64,000 nt of DNA from Pseudoruegeria sp. HB172150 (lineage in GTDB: Bacteria; Pseudomonadota; Alphaproteobacteria; Rhodobacterales; Rhodobacteraceae), in assembly GCF_013184805.1 (NCBI RefSeq), contig NZ_JAATNG010000001.1, positions 1,116,001 to 1,180,000 of the forward strand, given 5' to 3'. Positions 18,862 through 27,408 of this stretch are shown piece by piece (the first letter of the stretch is position 1; the number at the start of each line of letters is the position of its first letter). The notes beneath the pieces are model-generated. The model did no database searches. It saw only the letters and a list, made by a program, of their open reading frames with translations, and was not told the DNA's origin. The position numbers and the translations under genes are program-made.

Positions 18862-19563
18862 TCAGGCGGCGCGGGCTGTGGCGGTTTCGGCGGCATTGCG
18901 GATGGCGCGGATGTTTTCTCCGTAGGGGGCAGGATTGTCCGCTGTTCCACCCTTGAACACTGCCGAGCCCGCGACCAGCGCGTCGGCGCCCGCGCGGGCA
19001 ACGAGGGGGGCGGTCTCCGGGGTCACTCCGCCGTCGACCTCGAGATGGATTTCGCGGTCGCCGATCATCGTGCGGAGGCGGCGGATCTTTTCTATCTGCG
19101 ATGCGATGAACTTCTGGCCGCCGAAGCCGGGGTTGACGGTCATCACCAGCACGAGGTCGACGAGATCCAGCACATGTTCGACCGCCTCGGCCGGGGTGCC
19201 GGGGTTCAACGCCACGCCAGGCCGGGCGCCGGCGGCGCGGATTGCCTGCAGGGTGCGATGGATGTGCGGGCCGGCTTCGACATGGGCGGTGATGATGTCG
19301 GCGCCCGCTTCGGCGAAGGCCTCGATATAGGGATCGACCGGTGCGATCATCAGGTGGACGTCCATGACCGTCTTCACGTGCGGGCGGAACGCCTTCACCG
19401 CCGGCGGGCCGAAGGTGAGGTTGGGAACGAAGTGGCCGTCCATCACGTCGACATGCACCCAGTCGGCGCCCTGATCCTCTATGGCGCGGATCTCGCGCCC
19501 GAAATCGGCGAAATCGGCGGACAGGATCGACGGGGCGATCTTGATCTGGCGGCTGAACGACAT
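18862..19563 (-). CDS. rpe: Ribulose-phosphate 3-epimerase
   Basis: A 233-residue TIM-barrel enzyme that interconverts D-ribulose 5-phosphate and D-xylulose 5-phosphate in the pentose phosphate pathway (and in the Calvin cycle where present). Seen: [50 protein letters not shown] and EVDGGV, which carry the metal-binding His and Asp residues and the phosphate-binding loop. GGGAGG lies 6 bases before the ATG at 19563. An open frame runs far upstream of this start but has no protein character. Confidence 0.97.
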   Translation of the reverse strand: MSFSRQIKIAPSILSADFADFGREIRAIEDQGADWVHVDVMDGHFVPNLTFGPPAVKAFRPHVKTVMDVHLMIAPVDPYIEAFAEAGADIITAHVEAGPHIHRTLQAIRAAGARPGVALNPGTPAEAVEHVLDLVDLVLVMTVNPGFGGQKFIASQIEKIRRLRTMIGDREIHLEVDGGVTPETAPLVARAGADALVAGSAVFKGGTADNPAPYGENIRAIRNAAETATARAA

Positions 19564-19780
19564 GGAACCTCCCGGAGTTTTTCTGGCCGGGGCATTAGCG
19601 CGAATGCAGGGGTGGCGTCCAGATGCCGAGCGCGTGGTCGTGCGAAGCGGTCTGGCCTTGAGGGCGGGGAAATGAGCGCGAGACGGCCGAGTTTGACGAT
19701 AGTGGCGTTCCGGCTGACCCAGATCATGGTCGCGTCGTGCAAAACGAATAGACTCGCACCAGAAACGATGAGGTGCCGAA

Positions 19781-20092
19781 ATGACCGATGACATGAAGCG
19801 CGACCCCGACAAGGACGAACGGACCTGGACGGAAGAAATCGAAGTTTCTGCCGAGAAGCTGCAGGAGAAGGTCAAGGAACTGGCGGCCGAAGCCTCTGTC
19901 CGGCGGATCCGCATCAAGGAGCCGGATGGCGACATCGCGGTGGACCTGCCGCTGACATTCGGTGCGGTGGCCGGCGGCGTGATCGTTCTGGCCGCGCCTG
20001 TGCTGGCGGTGCTGGGTGTGATCGCGGCCTTCTTCGCGAAGGTGAAGATCGAGATCGTGCGCGAGGAGAAGAAGGAGGATGCGCCGGAGTGA
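19781..20092 (+). CDS. DUF4342 protein with one hydrophobic segment
   Basis: A 103-residue protein. An acidic N-terminus is followed by [20 protein letters not shown] and [19 protein letters not shown], the DUF4342 pattern, then a hydrophobic stretch (residues 60-88) that could span the membrane, and a charged tail. Function of the family is unknown. GAGG precedes the ATG by 8 bases. It is divergent from rpe and convergent with nadK. Confidence 0.8.
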   Translation: MTDDMKRDPDKDERTWTEEIEVSAEKLQEKVKELAAEASVRRIRIKEPDGDIAVDLPLTFGAVAGGVIVLAAPVLAVLGVIAAFFAKVKIEIVREEKKEDAPE

Positions 20093-20129
20093 TCCGGCGC
20101 GTTCATCGCGATGGTGGGGCGCCGCGAAG

Positions 20130-20888
20130 CTAGATGAACTGCTCGCGGATGAGCCGTTCTTCAAGCCCGTGGCCGGGGTCGAACAGCAGGCGGCGGCGGA
20201 CATGGGGTTCGGAGCGGATTTCGACCGCGACCACGCTTTGGACCGGGCGGCTATCTGCGTCGGCCCGGACGGGGCGCTTGTCTGCCTCCAGCACGTCGAA
20301 GCGCACCGTCGCGTTCATCGGCAGCAGCGCGCCGCGCCAGCGGCGAGGGCGGAACGGTGCGATGGCCGTCAGGGCCAGCACGTCGGAGCCGATCGGCAGG
20401 ATCGGTCCGTGGGCGGAATAGTTATAGGCGGTGGAGCCGGCCGGCGTGGACAGGAGCGCGCCGTCGCAAACCAGTTCCTCCATCCGAACACGACCCGCCA
20501 CGGTGATTTTCAGCTTGGCCGCCTGCGGCCCGGCGCGCAACAGTGAGACCTCGTTTATCGCAAGCGCCTCATGCAGCTTTCCGTCGGGCGTTTCCGCGGT
20601 CATGTGCAGCGGGTGGATCACCGTTTCTTCCGCCTCGGCCAGGCGTTCCAGTAGGTTTTCGGCGTCGAAACCGTTCATCATGAAGCCGACTGTTCCCCGG
20701 TTCATGCCATATACCGGCACGTCGAGGTGCATTGTTCCATGCAGCGTCTGCAGCATCAGCCCGTCGCCGCCAAGCGCCACGATGACCTCCGCCTCTTCCA
20801 GTGGGACGTTTCCATAGCGCTCGGACAGCTCGCACAGGGCGTCCCGGGCGGGGCCTATCTCGCTGGCAACAAAGGCAATGCGGGTCAT
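20130..20888 (-). CDS. nadK: NAD kinase
   Basis: A 252-residue cytosolic kinase that makes NADP+ from NAD+. Seen: [14 protein letters not shown] with the GGDG motif, MNRGTVGFM (NxGxxGF), INEVSLLR, and [16 protein letters not shown], which binds the nicotinamide nucleotide. The ATG at 20888 is preferred because AGGAGA precedes it with good spacing; an earlier in-frame start at 20999 would add a leader not found in the family. The length is slightly short of the 290 residues of E. coli NadK but normal for alphaproteobacteria. Confidence 0.96.
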   Translation of the reverse strand: MTRIAFVASEIGPARDALCELSERYGNVPLEEAEVIVALGGDGLMLQTLHGTMHLDVPVYGMNRGTVGFMMNGFDAENLLERLAEAEETVIHPLHMTAETPDGKLHEALAINEVSLLRAGPQAAKLKITVAGRVRMEELVCDGALLSTPAGSTAYNYSAHGPILPIGSDVLALTAIAPFRPRRWRGALLPMNATVRFDVLEADKRPVRADADSRPVQSVVAVEIRSEPHVRRRLLFDPGHGLEERLIREQFI

Positions 20889-21049
20889 TCCGTGTCTCCT
20901 GCCGCCAGATTGCAGCCGTGCGGGAAAAAGACAAGCGATACCGGGCTTTGCCGGAACCGGTCGTAGCGGTGTCGTTTTGAGGGCTTCAAGCCCCGGCATC
21001 GTTAAGGTATGACGCCGCGGAGTGCCAGCAGCCCAAAGGGAATATGCTC

Positions 21050-22345
21050 ATGAACGCACCCCACCGCGACGCCGGATTCTTCACCGAAGCCCTTGCCGAC
21101 CGCGATCCCGACCTGTTCGGCGCGATCCAGAAGGAACTTGGACGCCAGCGCGAAGAGATCGAGCTGATCGCGTCGGAAAACATTGTCTCCCTCGCCGTTC
21201 TGCAGGCGCAGGGGTCAATCATGACGAACAAGTATGCCGAGGGTTATCCGGGCAAGCGCTATTACGGCGGGTGCCAGTACGTCGACATCGCCGAGACGCT
21301 GGCGATCGAACGGGCGAAGGAGCTTTTCGGCGCGGGCTTCGCGAATGTGCAGCCGTCATCGGGCTCGCAGATGAACCAGGCGGTGTTCCTGGCGCTGCTG
21401 CAGCCGGGCGACACCTTTATGGGGCTGGATCTGAATTCAGGCGGCCACCTGACCCACGGATCGCCCGTCAACATGTCGGGCAAGTGGTTCAACGTGGTGT
21501 CCTACGGCGTGCGTGCCCAGGATCATCTGCTGGACATGGAAGACATCCGCGCCAAGGCTCTGGAACATAAGCCGAAACTGATCCTGGCGGGCGGTACCGC
21601 CTATAGCCGGGTCTGGGACTGGGCTGCCTTCCGCGAGATCGCGGACGAAGTCGGCGCGTACCTGATGGTCGACATGGCGCATATCGCCGGCCTGGTGGCC
21701 GGCGGCGTGCATCCCTCGCCGGTGCCGCACGCGCATGTGGTTACGACGACAACCCACAAGTCGCTGCGCGGGCCCCGTGGGGGGATGATCCTGTCGAATG
21801 ACGAGGACATCGCGAAGAAGATCAACTCCGCCGTTTTCCCGGGCCTGCAGGGCGGGCCGCTGATGCATGCGATCGCCGGCAAGGCGGTGGCGTTCGGCGA
21901 GGCGCTGCGGCCGGAGTTCAAGGATTACGCGGCACAGGTGGTGGCCAATGCCCGGGCTATGGCGGATCAGCTTCAGAAGGGCGGTATCGATATCGTTTCG
22001 GGTGGTACCGACAACCACCTGATGCTGGCCGACCTGCGGCCGAAGAACGTGACCGGCAAGGCCGCGGAAAAGGCGCTGGGCCGGGCTCACATCACCACCA
22101 ACAAGAACGGCGTGCCGTTCGACCCGGAGAAGCCCTTTGTCACCAGCGGTATCCGCCTGGGGACGCCAGCGGGCACGACCCGCGGGTTCGGCGAGCCGGA
22201 ATTCCGGCAGATCGCCGACTGGATTGTCGAAGTGATCGACGGGCTGGCCGCGAATGGCGAGGATGACAACAGCGATGTCGAGGCCAAGGTTCAGGCCGAA
22301 GTCGCCGAGCTTTGCCGGCAATTTCCTATCTACTCGACGCTGTAA
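21050..22345 (+). CDS. glyA: Serine hydroxymethyltransferase
   Basis: A 431-residue PLP enzyme that converts serine and tetrahydrofolate to glycine and 5,10-methylene-tetrahydrofolate, a main source of one-carbon units. Seen: [29 protein letters not shown], the PLP lysine in [16 protein letters not shown], and [17 protein letters not shown]. Start 21050 has AAAGGG nine bases upstream; the ATG at 21044 is only three bases from it and so less likely. Its product links to folD, soxA and metF in this window through the folate pool. A strong terminator follows. Confidence 0.97.
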   Translation: MNAPHRDAGFFTEALADRDPDLFGAIQKELGRQREEIELIASENIVSLAVLQAQGSIMTNKYAEGYPGKRYYGGCQYVDIAETLAIERAKELFGAGFANVQPSSGSQMNQAVFLALLQPGDTFMGLDLNSGGHLTHGSPVNMSGKWFNVVSYGVRAQDHLLDMEDIRAKALEHKPKLILAGGTAYSRVWDWAAFREIADEVGAYLMVDMAHIAGLVAGGVHPSPVPHAHVVTTTTHKSLRGPRGGMILSNDEDIAKKINSAVFPGLQGGPLMHAIAGKAVAFGEALRPEFKDYAAQVVANARAMADQLQKGGIDIVSGGTDNHLMLADLRPKNVTGKAAEKALGRAHITTNKNGVPFDPEKPFVTSGIRLGTPAGTTRGFGEPEFRQIADWIVEVIDGLAANGEDDNSDVEAKVQAEVAELCRQFPIYSTL

Positions 22346-22369
22346 ATTACTGGTCTGGAAAAATAAAAC

Positions 22370-22397
22370 GGCGCGGGGTGGTTCCCGCGCCTTTTTT
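22370..22397 (+). terminator. Terminator of glyA
   Basis: GGCGCGGG (22370-22377) pairs perfectly with CCCGCGCC (22384-22391), with a six-base loop, followed by six T. It begins 25 bases past the glyA stop. Confidence 0.92.
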
Positions 22398-22428
22398 GTT
22401 TCCATCGGCCGGTGAACTTCGGCCGCGA

Positions 22429-22833
22429 TCAGATCGCGATATCGGGACCGCTGTTGCGGTTGTCGCGCAGCTGTTTGAAGACGTAGATCGGCAGCAGGAT
22501 CGTCGCGATCAGGCTGCCAAGCCAGACCAGCAATGTTGCCGCCAGCCAGTTGGCGATCCCGCCGATCACCATGCCGTCGACGATCAGCGACGTGATCCAG
22601 AGGCCTACGAATATCGTCACAAGCGCGACACTGCCGCGGAGTTGCGGCATGCTTCTGAGCGAGATCTTGGTGAGGAGCGGGCCAGCCAGCGTCTGCACGA
22701 TACAGAAAATCGCCACGGCGACGACAAAGGCGACCGGGCTGATGGTGAATCCCGGAAGGATAAGCATCGCAATAAGCAATCCGACGGCATTGGAGATCAG
22801 GTATGCCGCCGCGGAAATCAAAAGCCTCATCAT
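22429..22833 (-). CDS. Four-helix membrane protein (phage-holin-family-IV-like)
   Basis: A 134-residue protein made of four hydrophobic helices (roughly 4-28, 32-55, 66-90 and 95-120) with a short charged C-terminus. The spacing resembles the small 4-TM membrane proteins annotated as phage holin family in many bacteria; those are chromosomal proteins of unknown role and no phage genes are near. The start at 22833 is chosen because TTGGAG lies 7 bases upstream. Function unknown. Confidence 0.65.
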   Translation of the reverse strand: MMRLLISAAAYLISNAVGLLIAMLILPGFTISPVAFVVAVAIFCIVQTLAGPLLTKISLRSMPQLRGSVALVTIFVGLWITSLIVDGMVIGGIANWLAATLLVWLGSLIATILLPIYVFKQLRDNRNSGPDIAI

Positions 22834-23037
22834 GGTACGCTCCAAGCCGACCAGAAAATGTACTGGCAGCATAAACCTGAAGGTGTGTGACACAAGCCCT
22901 GATCTTGTCGAACAGGTATTGGTTCCAACGAAATATCGTAGTCCGGCTTTAGGGATACCGCAGGTTGCTTACCGGGGCCGGGCGCTGTTTGCGCACCGGC
23001 TTATCCTGTTCCCGCCGCCTAGTAGCGAGAGCTGAAC

Positions 23038-23679
23038 TCAGGCCCGGATTTTGCGTCGGAAAACCGCGAGGCCGCCGAGACCGGCCAGCAACAGCAGCCC
23101 AGTGGCCGGCAGCGGAACCGCGCTGACTTCGGTGTCATTGTCGCTGGGCGAACCGGCCTCGTCCGGATGGGGCCGAATGAAGCCCGGAGTCTTGGAACCG
23201 CCGGAACCTGCGACCGTCTTGGAGCCACCGGAGGTGCCGGTCGCCGGGCCAGCGCTGTCCACGTTGCTTCCGCCGGACCCGCCAGCAAAGCCGCCCGCGA
23301 AGAACTGTACGCCAGGGCCGTTGCGGTGCCGTCCGTGGCCGTCTACGTCATGCCATGGAGGGTTGGAGGCTAGAACGGGACCCTCCGTGGCGGTCGGACC
23401 ATACGCTCGCAGCGCGCGTCCGGCCGGTCCCGAATGCAAGGTGAACGGAGACACGTAGTGCCCGGCCGACGTTCTGTCGTCCCAATCGCTGCACGCGATC
23501 GGTGAGGACGTCGTCGCGCTTTGCGATTCGACGTCGCACCGGACCATATGTGCGGATCCGAAGAGCGTGCCAGGGAATGGATCCCTGCCACCATAGCTAA
23601 CGGCGGAGGCGTTCGCAGGAACGACTCCAAGCGCAAGCAGCGCCGTCGCGGCGCAAGCCAAAAGTTCTTTAGTAAACAT
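23038..23679 (-). CDS. VPLPA-CTERM sorting-signal surface protein
   Basis: A 213-residue exported protein. It has an N-terminal signal peptide (about residues 1-26, ending VVPANASA), then a Gly/Ser/Pro/His-rich low-complexity region with GGSGGSN and TSGGSKTV repeats. The C-terminus carries the sorting tripartite VPLPATGLLLLAGLGGLAVF followed by RRKIRA. This is the VPLPA form of the PEP-CTERM signal, which an exosortase cleaves to anchor or release the protein, often in organisms that make extracellular polysaccharide. The processing enzyme is not in this window. Two cysteines in the mature part could form a disulfide. The start at 23679 (ATG) is tentative; a GTG lies at 23691. Confidence 0.82.
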   Translation of the reverse strand: MFTKELLACAATALLALGVVPANASAVSYGGRDPFPGTLFGSAHMVRCDVESQSATTSSPIACSDWDDRTSAGHYVSPFTLHSGPAGRALRAYGPTATEGPVLASNPPWHDVDGHGRHRNGPGVQFFAGGFAGGSGGSNVDSAGPATGTSGGSKTVAGSGGSKTPGFIRPHPDEAGSPSDNDTEVSAVPLPATGLLLLAGLGGLAVFRRKIRA

Positions 23680-23926
23680 CCATGCCCCCACGCATGTAAC
23701 GGATCAAATACTTATATTAGTGGCTGCCAGTCGGCAATGGGATCGGCGCTTTTAGTCGGCCAATTTGACGTCAGGTCAATGCTTTACGGTGGGTGAATTG
23801 CAACTGCCGCGCGATCCGTCTAGCGCCCTCCGTGTACAAGATCATGTCTCACATCTTGGGCGTGTGGCGGCACTTGGCAGCGACGCCGGGACGTGTTCTC
23901 ATCCGCGCAACAGAGAGGAGATTTCC

Positions 23927-24334
23927 ATGGATATTGTCCGAAACGGTGAACGCCCGTCAGTCTATGGCGACCCCGCGTATTTTTCCGGTACGGTCCGGCA
24001 GGATCCGATCGTTACCTGCCCGGAACCGGCCCGCGCCCGCGCAGTGATCGTGACTTTCGAGCCCGGCGGGCGCACCGCCTGGCATACGCATCCGCTGGGC
24101 CAGACGCTGCATGTGCTTTCGGGCTACGGACTGGTGCAGAAGGAGGGTGAGCCGGTGCAGGTGATCCGGCCGGGCGACACCGTCTGGATCCCGCCCGGAG
24201 AGCGGCACTGGCACGGTGCGTCGCCGGAGATCGCGATGTGCCACCTTGCAATTCACGAGGCGCTCGACGGCAAGCACATCGACTGGGAAGAGCATGTGAC
24301 CGACGAGGAGTACAACGCGCCGCGCGCGGACTGA
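23927..24334 (+). CDS. Single-domain cupin, hydroxynitrile-lyase-like
   Basis: A 135-residue cupin. The metal site is visible as H53, H55, Q59 (AWHTHPLGQ) and H94 (GERHWH), and H106 follows in MCHLAI. As I recall, this combination and spacing is that of the manganese cupins with (R)-hydroxynitrile lyase activity. Many relatives have unknown natural roles, so the activity is inferred from residues only. GAGAGGAG precedes the ATG by 6 bases. The next gene on the same strand is a glutamine-synthetase-like ligase 140 bases away; a shared transcript is possible. Confidence 0.85.
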   Translation: MDIVRNGERPSVYGDPAYFSGTVRQDPIVTCPEPARARAVIVTFEPGGRTAWHTHPLGQTLHVLSGYGLVQKEGEPVQVIRPGDTVWIPPGERHWHGASPEIAMCHLAIHEALDGKHIDWEEHVTDEEYNAPRAD

Positions 24335-24474
24335 ACGGCGCGCGGGCAAACGGTCTTTCCTTTCGCCTTTCTGTTGACCGGCAGCGCGAAACTGGCTGCT
24401 GCCCCTGCGCGAGTCTCGACAAGGCGGTGAAAAACCGTCAGCAATTGCCGGACCTAACCGACTGGAGAGACCGA

Positions 24475-25848
24475 ATGACCACCGCACCCCTGACACTCGA
24501 CGCCCTGAAAGAGGCGGCCGATTCCGGCGAGATCGACACCGTCATTGCGGCGCAGGTGGACATGCAGGGGCGGCTGATGGGCAAGCGGTTCCACGTTCGG
24601 CACTTCCTTGAAAGCGCGCATGAGGAAACCCATTCCTGCAACTACCTTCTGACAGTGGACATGGAGATGGAGCCTGTCCCGGGTTTCAAGTCCGCGTCCT
24701 GGGCGCAGGGTTATGGCGACTATATGATGAAGCCGGACCTTTCCACGTTGCGGCGGCTGCCGTGGCAGGAAGGTTGCGCGCTGGTTCTGTGCGACGTGAT
24801 GGATCACCACGGCAATGCCGATATCGCTATCTCGCCGCGCGCGGTCATGAAGCGGCAGCTCGCCCGGCTGGCGGAAAAGGGCATGTCGGCGGTGATGGCG
24901 TCTGAGCTGGAATTCTATCTGTTCCGCCAGAGCTTTGAGGAAGCGCATGATGCCGGCTATCGCGGCATGGAGCCGCTGAGCCCTTACAACGAGGATTACC
25001 ACATCCTCACTACCGCTCGGGATGAGGTCGTGATGCGCGCGTTGCGCAACGGGCTCTATGGCGCGGGGATTCCGGTGGAATGCTCAAAGGGCGAGGCCTG
25101 GGCGGGACAGGAAGAGATCAACGTCAAATATGCAGGCGCTCTGGAGGCGGCGGACAATCACACCGTAATCAAGCACGCGACCAAGGAGATCGCGCTGCAG
25201 GCGGGGCATGCGGTGACCTTCATGGCGAAGTACAACGATGCGCCGGCGGGATCATCCTGCCACGTGCACCAGTCGCTGTGGTCGGCGGACGGCAAGACGC
25301 CGTTATTCCTCGACAAGGACGATCCGCACGGAATGTCGGCGACGTTCAAGAGCTACATCGCCGGGCTGTTGACGTATGCGCCGGATATCACGCTGTTCCT
25401 GGCGCCCAACATCAACTCTTACAAGCGCTACGTCGCCGGGACATTCGCGCCGACCAAGGCAGTCTGGTCGCGCGACAACCGGACTGCCGGGTTCCGTCTG
25501 GTGGGCGAGGGGACCAAGGGGATCCGGATCGAGAACCGGATCGGCGGGGCGGACCTGAACCCGTATCTCGCCTTCGCGGCGCAGCTGGCCGCGGGGATGG
25601 CGGGGATCGAGGAAGGGCTGGAACTGGAGGACGAGTTCACCGGCGACGCCTACGCCGCGCGGCGGGCGCGGCAGATCCCGGGAACGCTGCGGGATGCGGC
25701 GGCGCTGTTGAAGAAGTCGAAGATGCTACGCGCGGCGATGGGGGATGATGTAGTCGATCACTACGTCCATGCGGCAGAGTGGGAAGTTTCAGAATACGAC
25801 CGGCGCGTGACCGACTGGGAGATCAATCGCGGGTTTGAGCGGTCCTGA
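24475..25848 (+). CDS. Glutamine-synthetase-family ligase (probably gamma-glutamyl-amine type)
   Basis: A 457-residue member of the glutamine synthetase fold. Seen: AAQVDMQGRLMGKRF (beta-grasp domain), ELEFYLF, GQEEINVKYAGAL with metal-binding glutamates, GSSCHVHQSLW with the conserved His, NSYKRYVAGTFAPTKAVWSR and RIENRIGGADLNPYLA. The central GS loop (adenylylation tyrosine region) is not of the GlnA type, so it is more like PuuA/GlnT relatives that join glutamate to an amine with ATP. The amine is unknown; the nearby sox operon makes methylated amines a possible substrate. GGAGAG precedes the ATG. It is convergent with folD. Confidence 0.85.
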   Translation: MTTAPLTLDALKEAADSGEIDTVIAAQVDMQGRLMGKRFHVRHFLESAHEETHSCNYLLTVDMEMEPVPGFKSASWAQGYGDYMMKPDLSTLRRLPWQEGCALVLCDVMDHHGNADIAISPRAVMKRQLARLAEKGMSAVMASELEFYLFRQSFEEAHDAGYRGMEPLSPYNEDYHILTTARDEVVMRALRNGLYGAGIPVECSKGEAWAGQEEINVKYAGALEAADNHTVIKHATKEIALQAGHAVTFMAKYNDAPAGSSCHVHQSLWSADGKTPLFLDKDDPHGMSATFKSYIAGLLTYAPDITLFLAPNINSYKRYVAGTFAPTKAVWSRDNRTAGFRLVGEGTKGIRIENRIGGADLNPYLAFAAQLAAGMAGIEEGLELEDEFTGDAYAARRARQIPGTLRDAAALLKKSKMLRAAMGDDVVDHYVHAAEWEVSEYDRRVTDWEINRGFERS

Positions 25849-25917
25849 CTGTCGGGGATTGGCAAGGGTCTTAAGGGCCCTCGCTGAAGACGTTTTGAAG
25901 CGACAATTTGCGGAGTG

Positions 25918-26820
25918 TCAGGCGGTGAGCCCCTCCGGCTCTGCGATCCCATTCGCGCGGCAACAGGCGGTCACGGTGTTGGCCAGCAGACAAGCGATGG
26001 TCATCGGGCCGACACCTCCGGGAACCGGAGTGATGGCGCCCGCGACTTCCACGGCGCTGTCATAGTCCACGTCGCCGACGAGACGTGTCTTGCCTTCGCC
26101 GCGCTCCGGTGCGTCGATGCGGTTGATGCCGACGTCGATCACGGTCGCGCCAGGCTTGATCCAGTCGCCCTTCACCATCCGCGGGCGACCAACGGCTGCG
26201 ACGACGATATCGGCACGGCCAACAACGGCGGGCAGGTCCTTGGTCCGGGAATGGGCTATCGTGACGGTGCAGCTGTCGCCGAGCAGAAGCTGCGCCATCG
26301 GCTTGCCGACGATGTTCGAGCGGCCGACGACGACGGCATCGAGGCCGGAGAGCGAACCGAGCTGGTCGCGCAGCATCATCAGGCAGCCGAGCGGGGTGCA
26401 GGGTACCATGGATTTCTGGCCGGTACCGAGCAGGCCCACGTTCGAGATGTGGAACCCGTCGACATCCTTTGCCGGATCAATGGCGTTGATCACCGTGTCG
26501 CTGTCGATCTGATCGGGGAGCGGCAACTGGACAAGGATGCCGTGGACGTCGGCGTCGTTGTTCAGCTTGTCGATCAGCGCCAGCAGCTCCTCTTGCGAGG
26601 TCGTGACGTCGAGCTTGTGCTCGTAGGAATTCATGCCGGCTTCGGCGGTCTGCTTGCCCTTGTTGCGGACATAGACCTGGCTGGCGGGGTCTTCGCCGAC
26701 CAGCACCACGGCGAGGCCGGGGGTGATGCCGTGCTGCGTTTTCAGCTGTGCGACGTGCTTGGCGACCTTCTCTCGTACGGTCGCGGCGAAGGCCTTGCCA
26801 TCGATGATCTTGGCGCTCAT
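25918..26820 (-). CDS. folD: Methylene-tetrahydrofolate dehydrogenase / methenyl-tetrahydrofolate cyclohydrolase
   Basis: A 300-residue bifunctional enzyme oxidising 5,10-methylene-THF to methenyl-THF with NADP+ and hydrolysing it to 10-formyl-THF. Seen: [16 protein letters not shown] with the catalytic lysine, [33 protein letters not shown] (cofactor site) and [13 protein letters not shown]. It begins 24 bases after soxG on the same strand. It is probably the last gene of the soxBDAG operon, taking up the methylene-THF that the oxidase makes from N-methyl groups. Confidence 0.96.
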   Translation of the reverse strand: MSAKIIDGKAFAATVREKVAKHVAQLKTQHGITPGLAVVLVGEDPASQVYVRNKGKQTAEAGMNSYEHKLDVTTSQEELLALIDKLNNDADVHGILVQLPLPDQIDSDTVINAIDPAKDVDGFHISNVGLLGTGQKSMVPCTPLGCLMMLRDQLGSLSGLDAVVVGRSNIVGKPMAQLLLGDSCTVTIAHSRTKDLPAVVGRADIVVAAVGRPRMVKGDWIKPGATVIDVGINRIDAPERGEGKTRLVGDVDYDSAVEVAGAITPVPGGVGPMTIACLLANTVTACCRANGIAEPEGLTA

Positions 26821-26844
26821 CCTGTCCTCCCGGTTCGGTCCGTT

Positions 26845-27408
26845 TCAGGCGACGGACCCGATAGCGGTTTCCACCGAATGTGCCAAGCTCTTGGCAGAGC
26901 TGGACGCCGACATCAACCAAAATGTATACAATTCTAGCCTCAGGAGCATCACGCCTTGGTGTGATATGAGGGTGCGGTTCGCGGCGCCCACCGGCATCGC
27001 GGGTTCTGCGAGGTCGAGCATGCAGAGGCGTTCGAGCGTGGAAATGCTGCCCGTTCCGGTCAATTCCATAACGGTCCAGGCGCCGGTTTGCTCGGTGGAG
27101 TATAAGGCGTCGCGGGCGGTGACTGCGAGATTGCGGGCGGCGTCGGGCGCGGTGTCCGGCGTGGCGAGCAGCAGCTGATCGGGGGCGATGCGGATCAACT
27201 TATGTATACCTGATTGGGTGAAGCGTCCCGAATTGGGTGTTTCGAGGTTCCATGCGGATTTCAGCGTTTCGACCGCCTTCGCCTCGCCGTTCTGTGGAAT
27301 CGCGAGGGACAGCAGGGCGAGATCGGTGATCTCGCGCAGGCGGGTCTCGCCTTGCTGAAGATCGAGACCGGCCAGAGGTGTCGTCGGGGTGAGGGTGTAC
27401 TCAGCCAC
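26845..27408 (-). CDS. soxG: Sarcosine oxidase gamma subunit
   Basis: A 187-residue subunit of the heterotetrameric oxidase, with a fold related to the GcvT/YgfZ C-terminal region. Seen: TPLAGLDLQQ, RIAPDQLLLATP and VMELTGTGSISTLERLCMLDL, which match SoxG. The GTG at 27408 overlaps the end of soxA by 8 bases, a coupled arrangement; no ATG fits. Two TGTATACA-like palindromes (26923-26930 and 27203-27210) lie in the coding sequence and stand out in this GC-rich DNA. Confidence 0.9.
   Translation of the reverse strand: MAEYTLTPTTPLAGLDLQQGETRLREITDLALLSLAIPQNGEAKAVETLKSAWNLETPNSGRFTQSGIHKLIRIAPDQLLLATPDTAPDAARNLAVTARDALYSTEQTGAWTVMELTGTGSISTLERLCMLDLAEPAMPVGAANRTLISHQGVMLLRLELYTFWLMSASSSAKSLAHSVETAIGSVA

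Noticed and set aside
19564-20106. Upstream extension of rpe on the minus strand
   Set aside because: Ser/Arg-rich, overlaps the DUF4342 gene, and the ATG at 19563 has an excellent ribosome binding site and family N-terminus.
22429-22833. Holin-like protein as a sign of prophage
   Set aside because: No phage structural, lysis or integrase genes are near; this kind of small 4-TM protein is common on chromosomes.
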